Numbered from the stretch's first letter, positions 33,029 through 42,229 are shown. The stretch is 64,000 nucleotides of DNA from Methanosarcina barkeri str. Wiesmoor (GCF_000969985.1 NZ_CP009526.1:3162001-3226000); one strand, 5' to 3'. Made by a program: numbers and translations. Notes: generated by a model from the letters alone, not told the origin.

Positions 33029-33474
33029 ACCAAACGTTTACAAATTATCCGCAGTTTCTTTCGGAGTATCTTTTTCAAGCTCGCTCATGGAGTTCAACAC
33101 ATCACTACATTGAGGTTTCAGCTATTGTTTTCCTGTTTTACTGCGTTAATTTTGTATGTTGCACTTTAATTCCTCCTTTACTATTTAGTTCTCAATTTGA
33201 ATTTCTTTGAACGTTTTGTAGTCGATATGTTCATAGAGACATAACAAATTATATATGCCAAAATACCAGTAATCAATTTCCTATATATTAGTATAAATAA
33301 CTTACCATAAACTCGCTTTCTTACCATGCCTTCGAGCGAACAAAAAAGAGCTAATAGAAGCACTTCAGTTGAAAAAGTATGTTCTTTTTTAATCCGGCCG
33401 CCATCTCTTTTTTGCTTTTGATCCCTGCAGCCATTTCTTTTTTGTGATTTATTCATACCTTCCTTTTGAATAAT
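33029..33474. other. Control region upstream of the importer operon
   Basis: About 450 bases with no credible gene. A minus-strand frame at 33181-33483 is open but has low-complexity basic composition and no ribosome binding site. The region must hold the promoter of the permease operon. Confidence 0.4.
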
Positions 33475-33672
33475 ATATTTCAACTGAAAACTTGATAGGC
33501 CAATTTATGAAATAACTATATATATAAGATAATCGGTAATTGATTTCTGTGTTAATTAAATATAATATTTGTTATGTCCTGTAGAACATATAACATACTA
33601 ACTATAGTATGAAATTTAAAATTGGTGTCCAAAGAAGTAAATCGTAAGTTTTGGGATGGACTCATAAAATAT
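33475..33672 (+). promoter_or_regulatory. Duplicated promoter/leader, copy 1
   Basis: About 195 bases that recur at 35062-35257 with roughly four of five bases identical. Shared blocks include TTTCAACTGAAAACTTGA, TAACTATATATAT, TATGAAATTTAAAA and AAAGAAGTAAATCGTAAGTT. The last lies in a hairpin (GTCCAAA ... TTTGGGAT, 33627-33657), 30 bases before the start of the next gene. Conservation in front of two unrelated proteins points to a shared regulatory leader. Confidence 0.7.
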
Positions 33673-33687
33673 TGAAGGGCTATCAAG

Positions 33688-34824
33688 ATGAGAACAACAA
33701 AAAGTCCACTAAGTTTGTTAATCGTGCTGTGTCTGTTAATAACACTATCTATACTGCTTATAAGTGGATGCTCACAGAAAACAAGCGATGTTATGGAAAC
33801 AACATCAAATCCCAATGCTGAGATGGCTGCTGCAGCAAATACGGATCAGGAAACAACAATGTCGGATACTGTAGTGTCAGATACTCGGGTAATTACCGAT
33901 TTAGCAGGTAGAAAAATCACTTTGCCTGCTGATATTACCAGGATTTCAGTGTTACATCCGATACCGTGCCAAATGGTATGGAGGCTGGCGCCGGAAAAGC
34001 TTGTGAGTGCGGACAAGCAGTTTACTGAACGACTAGAATTTATGTCAACTGATGAAGAAAAGAGGCTGCTGGCTCTTCCGATTAATGGAGAATTCCACAG
34101 TGACATGAACATAGAAGATCTTTTGGCAGTCAGTCCACAAGTAGTAATAACGTTAACAAAGGATACGAAAATTGAATCAGAACAAAAAAAAGTTGGCATT
34201 CCATTCATTGCTGCGTCAAAAGATACGCTTGAAGAGATTGCAGATTCATGGAGATTAATCGGTAAAATTGTTGGAAATGAAAAAGAAGGAAACGAGCTTG
34301 GGGATTACTGGGATGAAACCATCAAAAAGGTTACCGATCAAACCTCGAAAATTAAAGAAAGTGATAAGCTCAAAGTATATTATGCGCAGCCAGATGTCAC
34401 CAAGACGGTTGGGTCCAGAACCATTATGGCGTCTATCATCAGTTTGGCGGGAGGCATAAGCTTCATGGAAGCAAATCCGCAAATGGAATCGGCCAATACA
34501 AGTGAAGAAATCCAGGTCTCGCTGGAACAAATCTATCAGTGGAATCCAGATGTTATTATTACTAAAACTGCGAAAGGTCGTGATGAAATTCTCTCGAAAG
34601 ACGCCTGGAAAGATATTGCTGCCGTAAAGAATAAGCGCGTTTACGCATCTACAAAATACGAGATGCTTGACCGGACACAATCGCTGATGGGACTTTTGTG
34701 GACCGCGAAAGTGCTTTATCCGGATAAAGTGAAAATTGACCTGGACAAAGAGGTAAAAACATTTTATTCAAAAGTATATCTTGATAATAACGTGACTAAT
34801 GATCAAATCAGTCAGACAAATTAA
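33688..34824 (+). CDS. ABC-type metal-chelate binding lipoprotein
   Basis: 378 residues. Signal peptide with lipobox LISGC (cysteine near residue 28), a threonine/serine-rich linker, and a PF01497-type domain (RVITDLAGRKITLPADITRISVLHP, QIYQWNPDVIITK). It differs clearly from the duplicated pair across the intergenic region. It has no permease of its own, so it may serve the divergent FecCD importer. It is expressed from the duplicated leader. Confidence 0.88.
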   Translation: MRTTKSPLSLLIVLCLLITLSILLISGCSQKTSDVMETTSNPNAEMAAAANTDQETTMSDTVVSDTRVITDLAGRKITLPADITRISVLHPIPCQMVWRLAPEKLVSADKQFTERLEFMSTDEEKRLLALPINGEFHSDMNIEDLLAVSPQVVITLTKDTKIESEQKKVGIPFIAASKDTLEEIADSWRLIGKIVGNEKEGNELGDYWDETIKKVTDQTSKIKESDKLKVYYAQPDVTKTVGSRTIMASIISLAGGISFMEANPQMESANTSEEIQVSLEQIYQWNPDVIITKTAKGRDEILSKDAWKDIAAVKNKRVYASTKYEMLDRTQSLMGLLWTAKVLYPDKVKIDLDKEVKTFYSKVYLDNNVTNDQISQTN

Positions 34825-34845
34825 TTTCATCCGAATATCCCTCTA

Positions 34846-34975
34846 GCTTGTAGGCTGGCCGACAATTATTGGTAGTAATAAAAATATGCTAAAAAAAGCA
34901 AATAAGGCCTTTAAATCAAAAAAGAAGGAATTCAATTATTACCAGAGATAATTGTCGGACAGCCTGCTTGCAGCG
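34846..34975. repeat. MITE-like inverted-repeat element
   Basis: Arms of about 33 bases in inverse orientation (core CCGACAATTAT at 34859-34869 and ATAATTGTCGG at 34948-34958, extended by GGCTG/CAGCC) enclose an A+T-rich centre. It directly follows the binding-lipoprotein gene, so the transcript could fold into a long hairpin that acts as terminator. A miniature transposable element is the other reading. Confidence 0.65.
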
Positions 34976-35061
34976 GGGTGCGCCAGTGCAACTTTGATTT
35001 TTGATTCTGCCTTTATCTCTTTTTTGCGACTGATTTTCATAATTTCCTTTTGAATAAGATA

Positions 35062-35257
35062 TTTCAACTGAAAACTTGAAAGATTAGTTCAATAAATAAC
35101 TATATATATTAGATAGTAGGTAATTAATTTCTGTATTAATAAGATATACTTTTTGTTATATCAGAGAGAACATCTCGCATATTAACTGTGGTATGAAATT
35201 TAAAAGTAGTATCCAAAGAAGTAAATCGTAAGTTTTGGGATAGACTCATCAAAGATG
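35062..35257 (+). promoter_or_regulatory. Duplicated promoter/leader, copy 2
   Basis: Second copy of the 33475-33672 sequence, ending 45 bases before the Cys-tail gene. The hairpin (ATCCAAA ... TTTGGGAT, 35211-35241) keeps its pairing: copy 1 has a G-U pair where copy 2 has A-U. The pattern supports a selected RNA structure, though two copies are little evidence. Confidence 0.65.
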
Positions 35258-35301
35258 TAAAGCTAAGAACTTGATTCGTTTTTAACCCAGGATGATAAAT
35301 A

Positions 35302-36264
35302 ATGTTAGCTGTTGAAACAAGTGGACTCAAAGGAATAACGAGCTTTACCACATATGATAGCGGCGAACTGAAGGACTGTAAGCTTGAAGAGTATAATTTA
35401 ATTCACACAAGGTACGGAGATCTTGTTCCACAATATGGTGATCTAGGATTTCGAAGAAAGCAGTTAGCAGTATTGTCTTTCTACAAAAGTGGGAAAGTTA
35501 AAAATATCTCATTAGAGCAGCAGACTGAAATAAGCACACCAATCGGAACATTCCCGGCAGAACTGGTCACTTTTTTTGAGGATGGATCAATCAATAGTTT
35601 GTTCCCTCTAAACGGCCAGATCAGTGGTTTCTGGTCAGAGGAAGAAGAAGGCGAACTTGCACAAAAATTCCATTTTTCATTCCCGTTTGGGGAGTTTTAT
35701 GCAAAAATAATAGGTTTGCGGTTTTATCCGGACGGAAGAGTCAGAAGCCTGATTTTGTGGCCGAATGAACGAATCATAATTGACACACCTGCAGGAAAAA
35801 TGCCAGTTCGAATAGGATTTAAGCTTTTTGAAGATGGGAGCATAGAATCTGTAGAACCTGCAGAACCGTTCCCGATTGAAACTCCTATTGGTACAATAAA
35901 TGCATATGATGCGGATGCACTTGGTATTGATGCGGATAAAAACTCCGTCTGTTTTGACGAAAAAGGTAGATTAATTTCTCTCACTACTTTCGACATCATT
36001 ACAGTCCAGAAAAAAACTGGTGAAAAAGAAATAATTTTCCCAACGTTAAGGCCGGGCCTGACAACTGAATTTGAAAAAGTGCCGATTAAATTGATCTTTG
36101 ACGATGATACAGTAAGCATTGGTGATACCAGAGCGACCGACTACAATGATGATGCCAAAACAGCCAACTACAAGATAACTGAATGTGCGTTCTTAATCAT
36201 GCGCGGTAACTATATGGAAACAAAATTATGCGACGACTGTTCCAGTTGCCAGGGTTGTATGTAA
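35302..36264 (+). CDS. Unknown beta-repeat protein with C-terminal four-cysteine tail
   Basis: 320 residues, no signal peptide, no membrane segment. At least four degenerate repeats of about 40 residues carry the pattern F(Y/F)xxGxVxxI/L (SFYKSGKVKNISLE, TFFEDGSINSLFPL, RFYPDGRVRSLILW, KLFEDGSIESVEPA) with TPIG/TPAG turns, reminiscent of MORN-like or YwqK-like beta-hairpin repeats. The extreme C-terminus is C-x2-C-x2-C-x2-C (C310, C313, C316, C319), well suited to bind a metal or Fe-S cluster. I recognise no named family. The shared leader with the neighbouring binding lipoprotein suggests metal-linked expression. Confidence 0.75.
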   Translation: MLAVETSGLKGITSFTTYDSGELKDCKLEEYNLIHTRYGDLVPQYGDLGFRRKQLAVLSFYKSGKVKNISLEQQTEISTPIGTFPAELVTFFEDGSINSLFPLNGQISGFWSEEEEGELAQKFHFSFPFGEFYAKIIGLRFYPDGRVRSLILWPNERIIIDTPAGKMPVRIGFKLFEDGSIESVEPAEPFPIETPIGTINAYDADALGIDADKNSVCFDEKGRLISLTTFDIITVQKKTGEKEIIFPTLRPGLTTEFEKVPIKLIFDDDTVSIGDTRATDYNDDAKTANYKITECAFLIMRGNYMETKLCDDCSSCQGCM

Positions 36265-36672
36265 ACCTGATGTTTATAGTTGAGCTTGTTTCAAAACTCC
36301 TTTAGTCCGTCTAGACCTATATTCGGAGTAGATAAACAGGCTCTTTAAAAAGTTAAAATAGTATACAAGGCAAATATTAAATGGGGTGAAATTCTGGAGT
36401 TCAATGAGTTGAACAGCCAGAAATACAACCAATAAAGCCTTGAATAGGATTTGCACCTTACAAGGCAAGGCAGCTTGTCCTCTGCAGATACGGAGTCCTG
36501 TGAGGAAGTAACTGCTACGGCGCCTACAAACCTGAAAATAACTTATATCTTACTCGCTGCTGCTGTATTTACTGCGTAAGCTCAATATGAATAGGAGACG
36601 AAAAAAGCGCAATAAACCCTTTTTAAATTGCAACCCTGACTATTCCTTAATCAATAGTTTTGATTACTTATG
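36265..36672. other. Intergenic, no gene seen
   Basis: About 400 bases of mixed sequence after the Cys-tail gene. A few short minus-strand frames lack ribosome binding sites. The segment has higher G+C patches than its surroundings (36470-36530), possibly debris of a mobile element. Confidence 0.4.
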
Positions 36673-36840
36673 AATCAGTAATTCTAACTATTCTTGAATC
36701 AGTAATTCTAACTATTTTTGAATCAGTAATTTTAACTGTTCTTGAATCAGTAATTCTAACTATTCTTGAATCAGTAATTCTAACTATTCTTGAATCAGAA
36801 ATTCTAACTATTCTTGAATCAGAAATTCTAACTATTCTTG
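36673..36840. repeat. 24-bp tandem repeat, seven copies
   Basis: Seven copies of a 24-base unit (AATCAGTAATTCTAACTA followed by TTCTTG) with one or two differences per copy. The unit is a multiple of three, so long repetitive frames (ILTILESV) appear on both strands; I treat these as artefacts. The repeat lies 130 bases upstream of asnB. Confidence 0.95.
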
Positions 36841-36972
36841 GATTTGCTATTTTTAATACTCTTAAATTCACAGTTTTTATCATTCTGGATTTGGTATCTT
36901 TTTAAAATGGAAAAATGATAAATAGAGATAGAGTGCGTGTATACACCGAATATAACGAAAAAAGGAGTAAAC

Positions 36973-38439
36973 ATGTGCGGAATAGCAGGAGCAGCAGGAA
37001 CTCCTGATACAAATGAAGAAGTAAAAAGAATGCTTGCAGCCCTGGGGCACAGAGGGCCCGATGCTTGCGGAACCTATCAGGCCAAAGGACTGAGTATAGG
37101 AAATACTCTGCTTAAAATCACAGGCGACATGCTCCAGCCTCTGGTTGGAAAAGGAGCTCTGGTACTCAATGGAGAAATTTTCAATTTCAGGGAACTTGCA
37201 GCCGAACAGGGTATAAAAACCAATTCAGACACTGAAGTACTTTTTGCTCTCATAGAAACAAAGATAAAGGAAGGAGAAACGCCTACAAATGCGATTTTTT
37301 CTGTACTTTCCAGAGTAAATGGAGATTACGCTCTGGCCTATGTCCTGGGTAACAAACTTGTACTCGCTAGAGACCCTGTAGGAGTCAAACCTCTGTTTTA
37401 TTCCCTGGAAAAGGAAGGAAAAAAACCTAAACTCGCTTTTGCCTCCGAAAAAAAAGCTTTTTCCAGCCAAAAGGACCAGATAAAATCTTTTCCGCCTGGC
37501 AGAGTTATGGCTTTCGATATCAGAAATGGAAGGCTTGAAGAAAAATCCCTTACAATTGATCCTCCGCAAGAAAGAATCTCAGAAGAACACGAAGCCTCTT
37601 CCCGCCTAAAGGCGGCTCTTGAAAAAGCTGTAGAGATAAGGCTTACAAAAACTTCAGGAATTGCGTTTTCAGGAGGAATTGACAGTACCTTTTTAGCTGC
37701 CCTTGCAAAAAACATTGATCCCTCAATTTCCCTTTATGCTGTCGGGCTTCCTGATTCCCATGACCTTGTCCAGGCTCAGCGTGCGGCTGAAGTTGCTGGC
37801 ATGAGTGATTCCCTCAAGACTCATACCCTTTCTCCCGAAGAAATTGAGGCTGCAATCCCGAACGTGATCTATTCGACGGAATCTACGGACCCTATGAAAA
37901 TTGCAATTGGGCTTCCACTCTATTTTGTAGCGAAAACTGCAAAAGAAGACGGAAAACGAGTCCTTCTCACAGGTCAGGGTGCAGACGAACTTTTTGGAGG
38001 TTATAACAGGCACAAGGCCCTCCTAGAGCATGGTCCTAAGGTACTTGACAGAGCGATCTACACAGACCTTAAAAACATTTCAACTATAAACCTTGAAAGG
38101 GACGACATGGTTACCATGGCCAACTCTGTAGAGCTCAGGGTGCCTTTTCTGGATAAGGAGGTAATAAAAACAGGGCTTGCAATCAGCCCTGAACTCAAAG
38201 TCCTTAAAAGAGATAGCCTGTATATAAGAAAATATATCCTGAGAAAAGCCGCAGACGGCCTGCTTCCATCGGAACTTCTCTGGAAAGAAAAGAAAGCAAT
38301 CCAGTATGGGACAGGAGTTCAAAAGGTACTTGACAGGCTTGCCCGCGAGGCAGGATTTTCAAAAAGGGAAGGAAACCATATCGAGAAATACCTAAAAAAG
38401 GTTGCTGAAAACCAGGGGTTCGATTTCATATTCAGGTAA
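36973..38439 (+). CDS. asnB: Asparagine synthetase, glutamine-hydrolysing
   Basis: 488 residues from the ATG at 36973 (RBS AAAGGAG 5 bases upstream), which makes the essential Cys2 nucleophile of the glutaminase domain N-terminal after Met removal (MCGIAGAAG). A class II glutaminase domain (1-190) is followed by the synthetase domain with the PP-loop SGGIDST and TGQGADELFGGY. It transfers glutamine nitrogen to aspartate with ATP cleavage. It is shorter than bacterial AsnB, as usual for archaeal forms. Monocistronic. Confidence 0.93.
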   Translation: MCGIAGAAGTPDTNEEVKRMLAALGHRGPDACGTYQAKGLSIGNTLLKITGDMLQPLVGKGALVLNGEIFNFRELAAEQGIKTNSDTEVLFALIETKIKEGETPTNAIFSVLSRVNGDYALAYVLGNKLVLARDPVGVKPLFYSLEKEGKKPKLAFASEKKAFSSQKDQIKSFPPGRVMAFDIRNGRLEEKSLTIDPPQERISEEHEASSRLKAALEKAVEIRLTKTSGIAFSGGIDSTFLAALAKNIDPSISLYAVGLPDSHDLVQAQRAAEVAGMSDSLKTHTLSPEEIEAAIPNVIYSTESTDPMKIAIGLPLYFVAKTAKEDGKRVLLTGQGADELFGGYNRHKALLEHGPKVLDRAIYTDLKNISTINLERDDMVTMANSVELRVPFLDKEVIKTGLAISPELKVLKRDSLYIRKYILRKAADGLLPSELLWKEKKAIQYGTGVQKVLDRLAREAGFSKREGNHIEKYLKKVAENQGFDFIFR

Positions 38440-38697
38440 AGGAGTTACCTACTGAATGAGGCCTACTGAATAAGGTAATTAATTCCGTGCCCGATATTTA
38501 CGGTCGTTATAATCTTTTGAAATACTTTTTAATTATTATTAAATATCTTTTTAATCATTATAAAACGAAAAGACTTTAAACAATACTCTCTAAGGAATGA
38601 TGGGATGAAGACAGGGATAGATGAACAAGTATAAATGAACAAGTATAAACGGCTTGATGACCATATCCCTGCTTAGAAAATCACTATAGTTAATCTG

Positions 38698-38761
38698 AAT
38701 TAACAATTATTTGAATTAACAATTATTTGAATTAACAATTATTTGAATTAACAATTATTTG
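38698..38761. repeat. 16-bp tandem repeat, four copies
   Basis: Four perfect copies of AATTAACAATTATTTG followed by two degraded copies, ending about 25 bases before the ribosome binding site of the cooC-like gene. It occupies the place where a promoter would be expected and contains TTAA/AATT runs. Confidence 0.93.
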
Positions 38762-38819
38762 AATTAATAATTAATTTGAATTAACAGTTGATCTAAATTA
38801 ATGTTCAGGGGGAATCCTC

Positions 38820-39608
38820 ATAAAAATAGCAATTACCGGAAAAGGCGGCGTTGGAAAAACAACTCTCTCAGGCACTCTGGCCAGACTGCTTGCAAGGGAT
38901 GGATACGAGGTACTGGCAATAGATGCAGACCCGGATATGAACCTGGCATCTTCGCTTGGGGTCGAAACTCCCCCTAAGCCCCTGACAGAATTCAAAGACC
39001 TAATTCAGGAAAGGGCAGGTGCCCCAGGTGGAGCTTTCGTCTACAACCCTAAAGTCGATGATATTGCGAGTAAATATGGAGTTATAGGGCCCGATGGAGT
39101 CAGAATGCTTGTTATGGGTACCGTAGACCGCGGGGGAAGTGGATGTATGTGTCCGGCCTCAGCTTTCCTGAGAGCTCTTCTCAGGCACCTTATGCTCAAG
39201 GAAAAGAGTGCAGTGATCCTTGATATGGAAGCAGGGATCGAACATCTCGGAAGGGGCACTACAAGAGGGATGGACCTCATGATCATTGTAGTTGAGCCTG
39301 GGGCAAGATCGCTTGAAACAGCTGAGAGAATAAAAAAACTGTCTTCCGAAATAGGGATAAAACACCTTGCTGCCGTAATTAATAAAGGAGGCTCAGGAAA
39401 AGTTAATGATAAACTTGAAGATATGGGCATCCAGGTACTTGGAGAAATTCCCTTTGACACCATGTTAATGCAGGCCGACCTGGAGAAACGGGCTCCTATT
39501 GAGGTAGGTGGCGAAGCTATTGACGCTATAGTAAAAATTAAGGAAAAACTGATGGAAGTCGTTGAAGAGATCGAGATAGAAGAGGAAGATAGCAAGAGCA
39601 AAAAATAA
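38820..39608 (+). CDS. cooC: CooC-type nickel-insertion ATPase (MinD/ParA superfamily)
   Basis: 262 residues. The P-loop GKGGVGKTT is at residues 8-16 of the frame IKIAITGKGGVGKTTL, whose first codon is ATA; no ATG, GTG or TTG exists between the upstream stop (38799) and the ATG at 38937, which lies beyond the P-loop. GGGGG at 38808-38812 is 7 bases before the ATA, so translation very likely begins there or the start was lost by mutation. A CxC metal motif occurs at GGSGCMCP. CooC proteins insert nickel into CO dehydrogenase. It is followed by the convergent TPR gene. Confidence 0.85.
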   Translation: MKIAITGKGGVGKTTLSGTLARLLARDGYEVLAIDADPDMNLASSLGVETPPKPLTEFKDLIQERAGAPGGAFVYNPKVDDIASKYGVIGPDGVRMLVMGTVDRGGSGCMCPASAFLRALLRHLMLKEKSAVILDMEAGIEHLGRGTTRGMDLMIIVVEPGARSLETAERIKKLSSEIGIKHLAAVINKGGSGKVNDKLEDMGIQVLGEIPFDTMLMQADLEKRAPIEVGGEAIDAIVKIKEKLMEVVEEIEIEEEDSKSKK

Positions 39609-39660
39609 AGGCCGATTTCCGGCCCTGCACTTTTCATATCAGATTTCTAAAATTCTTAAT

Positions 39661-40269
39661 TCAATTGAAGCCGCTGTCTGGAGAGTCAGCTAAAGTTCCT
39701 TTTTTATAAATAATTTCCAGGAGCCTCAATTTCTTTTCTCTGATAAGAACATCAGTTGGATCGATCTCAAGCGCTTTATCATAACACTTCATAGCTTCCC
39801 CATATCTTCCAAGGCTTTCCAGAGCTGAACCTTTCTGATATAACGAGAATACATCGTCAGGATTTACTTTCAAAACCTCATCATAAGACGCGATCGACTT
39901 TTCAAATTCATTCAAGTTGTTATAGGCAAAACCCATAAGGCACCTGATCCCCAGATTTTCAGGATCGATTTCAAGAGCTCTGTCATAGCATTCAAGAGCT
40001 TCCTTTGATTTCCCTATCCTGTCCAGGGCGAAACCTTTCTGGATCCAGGCATCGAGAAACAAAGGGTCCAGAGTTAAGGCTTTATCATACAGCCTGAGTT
40101 TGTCTTCGTAACTGCCAGTCTCGCCAGCTTTGGCAAGGAGCTGCCTGAGATCCTCTGGTTCTTCGGTTTTTTCTGCCGTTTGCGACTCCTTTTGCTTTGC
40201 TTTATCCATCTTTTCACTCACCTTTTCTTCTGTCATATCGGAATCCTCGCTTTTCCATTGAAAGCTCAT
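39661..40269 (-). CDS. Tetratricopeptide-repeat protein
   Basis: 202 residues from the ATG at 40269, 5 bases after GAGGT; an upstream GTG at 40296 is possible. A charged, lysine- and glutamate-rich N-terminus is followed by four TPR units (about 55-190), such as DAWIQKGFALDRIGKSKEALECYDRALEIDPEN. No signal peptide. TPRs mediate protein-protein contacts; the partner is unknown. Convergent to cooC at 52 bases. Confidence 0.88.
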   Translation of the reverse strand: MSFQWKSEDSDMTEEKVSEKMDKAKQKESQTAEKTEEPEDLRQLLAKAGETGSYEDKLRLYDKALTLDPLFLDAWIQKGFALDRIGKSKEALECYDRALEIDPENLGIRCLMGFAYNNLNEFEKSIASYDEVLKVNPDDVFSLYQKGSALESLGRYGEAMKCYDKALEIDPTDVLIREKKLRLLEIIYKKGTLADSPDSGFN

Positions 40270-40632
40270 TCCGGACCTCTTTCGGGTTTTTGCCACACCT
40301 GGTCGTTTTTACATTTCATGTATGGAACCAGAGCTAAAACTGGTATTTTGCATTTTTTGTTTTCAATGAGATATACTTTTTCTGATTCGAATTTTCCCTA
40401 ATATAAAACTGTTCTGTAACTGAAGGAATACAGTCGATTCCATTGGTTATCGGTTAAGAAATTTTTTTGCCTGAAAGCTATCGATTTTGCATTAGAAGCC
40501 GGCCTTAAATTTTGGCCTGTTTACAGAAATCGATGCTCTGCTTCACCTCACAATTTATAGAAATATTTGACAAATGTTGTGAAAATGGAGAGAACTTGTC
40601 ACGATTTCTCAATTAACCGAAGACGCATGATT
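40270..40632. other. Upstream region of the TPR gene
   Basis: 363 bases without a gene. It precedes the TPR gene on the minus strand and presumably contains its promoter. The long repeat begins at its far end. Confidence 0.4.
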
Positions 40633-40857
40633 TTTGATTATATCTTTGATTATACTTTTGATTATATCTTTGATTATACTTTTGATAATATCTTTGATTA
40701 TATTTTTGATAATATCTTTGATAATATTTTTGATAATATCTTTGATTATATTTTTGATAATATCTTTGATTATATTTTTGATAATATCTTTGATTATATT
40801 TTTGATAATATCTTTGATTATATTTTTGATAATATCTTTGATTATATTTTTGATTCC
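40633..40857. repeat. 12/24-bp tandem repeat, about 19 half-units
   Basis: Alternation of TTTGATTATATT-like and TTTGATAATATC-like 12-mers over 225 bases, forming a higher-order 24-base period. It creates long frames on both strands encoding FDYIFDNI or IIKDIIKN repeats, which I treat as artefacts; one plus-strand frame even runs into the antiporter. It lies at the 3' end of the antiporter gene. Confidence 0.95.
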
Positions 40858-40889
40858 TATATTCTCTGGGTTTACTTGAGAGAGTGTAT

Positions 40890-42095
40890 TTATCCCAGCC
40901 AGAGGATCAGAACCATGAAGCTCAGATAGAGAAGGATCAGGATAAGCCCTTCGAACTTTTTGACTCTCCAGCCCGTTCGTATAAATAAGATGAGCAGGAG
41001 GCTCATTATCAGCATAAAAGGCGCTATATAATAAATACTGAGGCCGGTTACCGTGATTGGGTGGACAAGTCCTGAGCATCCCAGTATCAAAAGTATATTT
41101 GCAATATTTGACCCTATGACATTTCCAAGAGCAATGCCAGCATAATCACTCCGGGCTGCCGAAATGGTTACCATGAGTTCAGGAACTGAAGTCCCAACCG
41201 CAACAAGGCTTATTCCTATAAGCGTCTCTGGAACTTCCAGCAGCAGAGCAAAGAAGACTGCCTGTTCGACAAAATACTTTGCCCCAATTATGATTGCAGC
41301 CCCGCTTGCTATAAGCTTGAAAAATTCTATTAAAAGGCTGGTTTCGTAAAGGTTTTCTTCTGTAACTTCGACATCAATATCTTCATATTCAGGATCCGTT
41401 TTCGATTTGGTTCCCAATTCGGTTATTGATTCATTTTTGGTTCGCATTTCAATTTCGGATTCGCTTTCGTTTTTCTTTTGAGTTCTTTTTCCGGTTATTT
41501 GGGTGCTTTTTTTCGTTTCTTCAAAGTTTTGATTTCTTTTTTCGCGTTCCTGAACCTGGAGTTTAATTCTTGATTTCAGATCGAAAAGATACTCAAATTT
41601 GAAAAAATAAATCATAAAATCTTTAAAATATATCTCTTCTTCATGTCTTTTCACTTTATCGAGCAGGAATAAAAGATAGGCAAGATAAAATAAAATAAAA
41701 ATTAAGGCTTCTAACCTCGAAATTTTAAAGTCGAGCATAAAAAAAAAGAGGAGAAAAGAGGCAAATAACATTATATAGCCATCCCTTCTCAGCATAACCT
41801 CTTCAGTCTTGATATTTGTCAGGAGAGCTGCCGTACTTGCAATCAGACCTATATTAGCAATATTTGACCCAAGTATATTGCCTATAACTATCCCACTTGC
41901 TTGCTGGAAAGATGCCGTCAGAGAGGATGCAAGCTCAGGCACTGACGTGCCCACGGACACAAGAGTCAATCCTATTACAAATTCGGATACTCCAAACCTT
42001 CTTGCAATCCGGGATGATGTTAATACGAAGAGGTCTGATCCTTTTACGAGCAGTAAGAGCCCGCCAAGAAATATAAGGATATTAATTACAGGCAC
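40890..42095 (-). CDS. Calcium/sodium:cation antiporter (CaCA family, YrbG-like)
   Basis: 401 residues, GTG start. Two homologous halves each carry an alpha repeat: GLTLVSVGTSVPELASSL with GNILGSNIANI near residues 40-85 and ISLVAVGTSVPELMVTI with GNVIGSNIANILLILG near 290-340. About ten membrane helices are predicted. A long charged cytosolic loop (about 165-255), rich in Glu, Lys and Thr, separates the halves and is larger than usual. Members exchange Ca2+ for Na+ or H+ across the cell membrane. Monocistronic. Confidence 0.92.
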   Translation of the reverse strand: MPVINILIFLGGLLLLVKGSDLFVLTSSRIARRFGVSEFVIGLTLVSVGTSVPELASSLTASFQQASGIVIGNILGSNIANIGLIASTAALLTNIKTEEVMLRRDGYIMLFASFLLFFFMLDFKISRLEALIFILFYLAYLLFLLDKVKRHEEEIYFKDFMIYFFKFEYLFDLKSRIKLQVQEREKRNQNFEETKKSTQITGKRTQKKNESESEIEMRTKNESITELGTKSKTDPEYEDIDVEVTEENLYETSLLIEFFKLIASGAAIIIGAKYFVEQAVFFALLLEVPETLIGISLVAVGTSVPELMVTISAARSDYAGIALGNVIGSNIANILLILGCSGLVHPITVTGLSIYYIAPFMLIMSLLLILFIRTGWRVKKFEGLILILLYLSFMVLILWLG

Positions 42096-42229
42096 ACTGA
42101 AGTGAGAGCCCGAGATTTATTTAAATCTATCTTTGAACATAAAATCGACCTGAAGTTATTACCCTGGATAAAGTTATTATCCTGAATGAAGTTATTAATC
42201 TGAAAAAATATTTTCAAACTGTGAAACAG

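Noticed and set aside
33181-33483. 100-residue minus-strand protein
   Set aside because: Low-complexity basic composition, no ribosome binding site, and overlap with the edge of the duplicated leader.
36660-36905. Repetitive frames encoding ILTILESV and mirror peptides
   Set aside because: Produced by the 24-bp tandem repeat; no start signals.
40567-41079. Long open frames on both strands (FDYIFDNI and IIKDIIKN repeats)
   Set aside because: They exist only because the repeat period is a multiple of three, have no ribosome binding site, and one enters the antiporter gene in the wrong frame.
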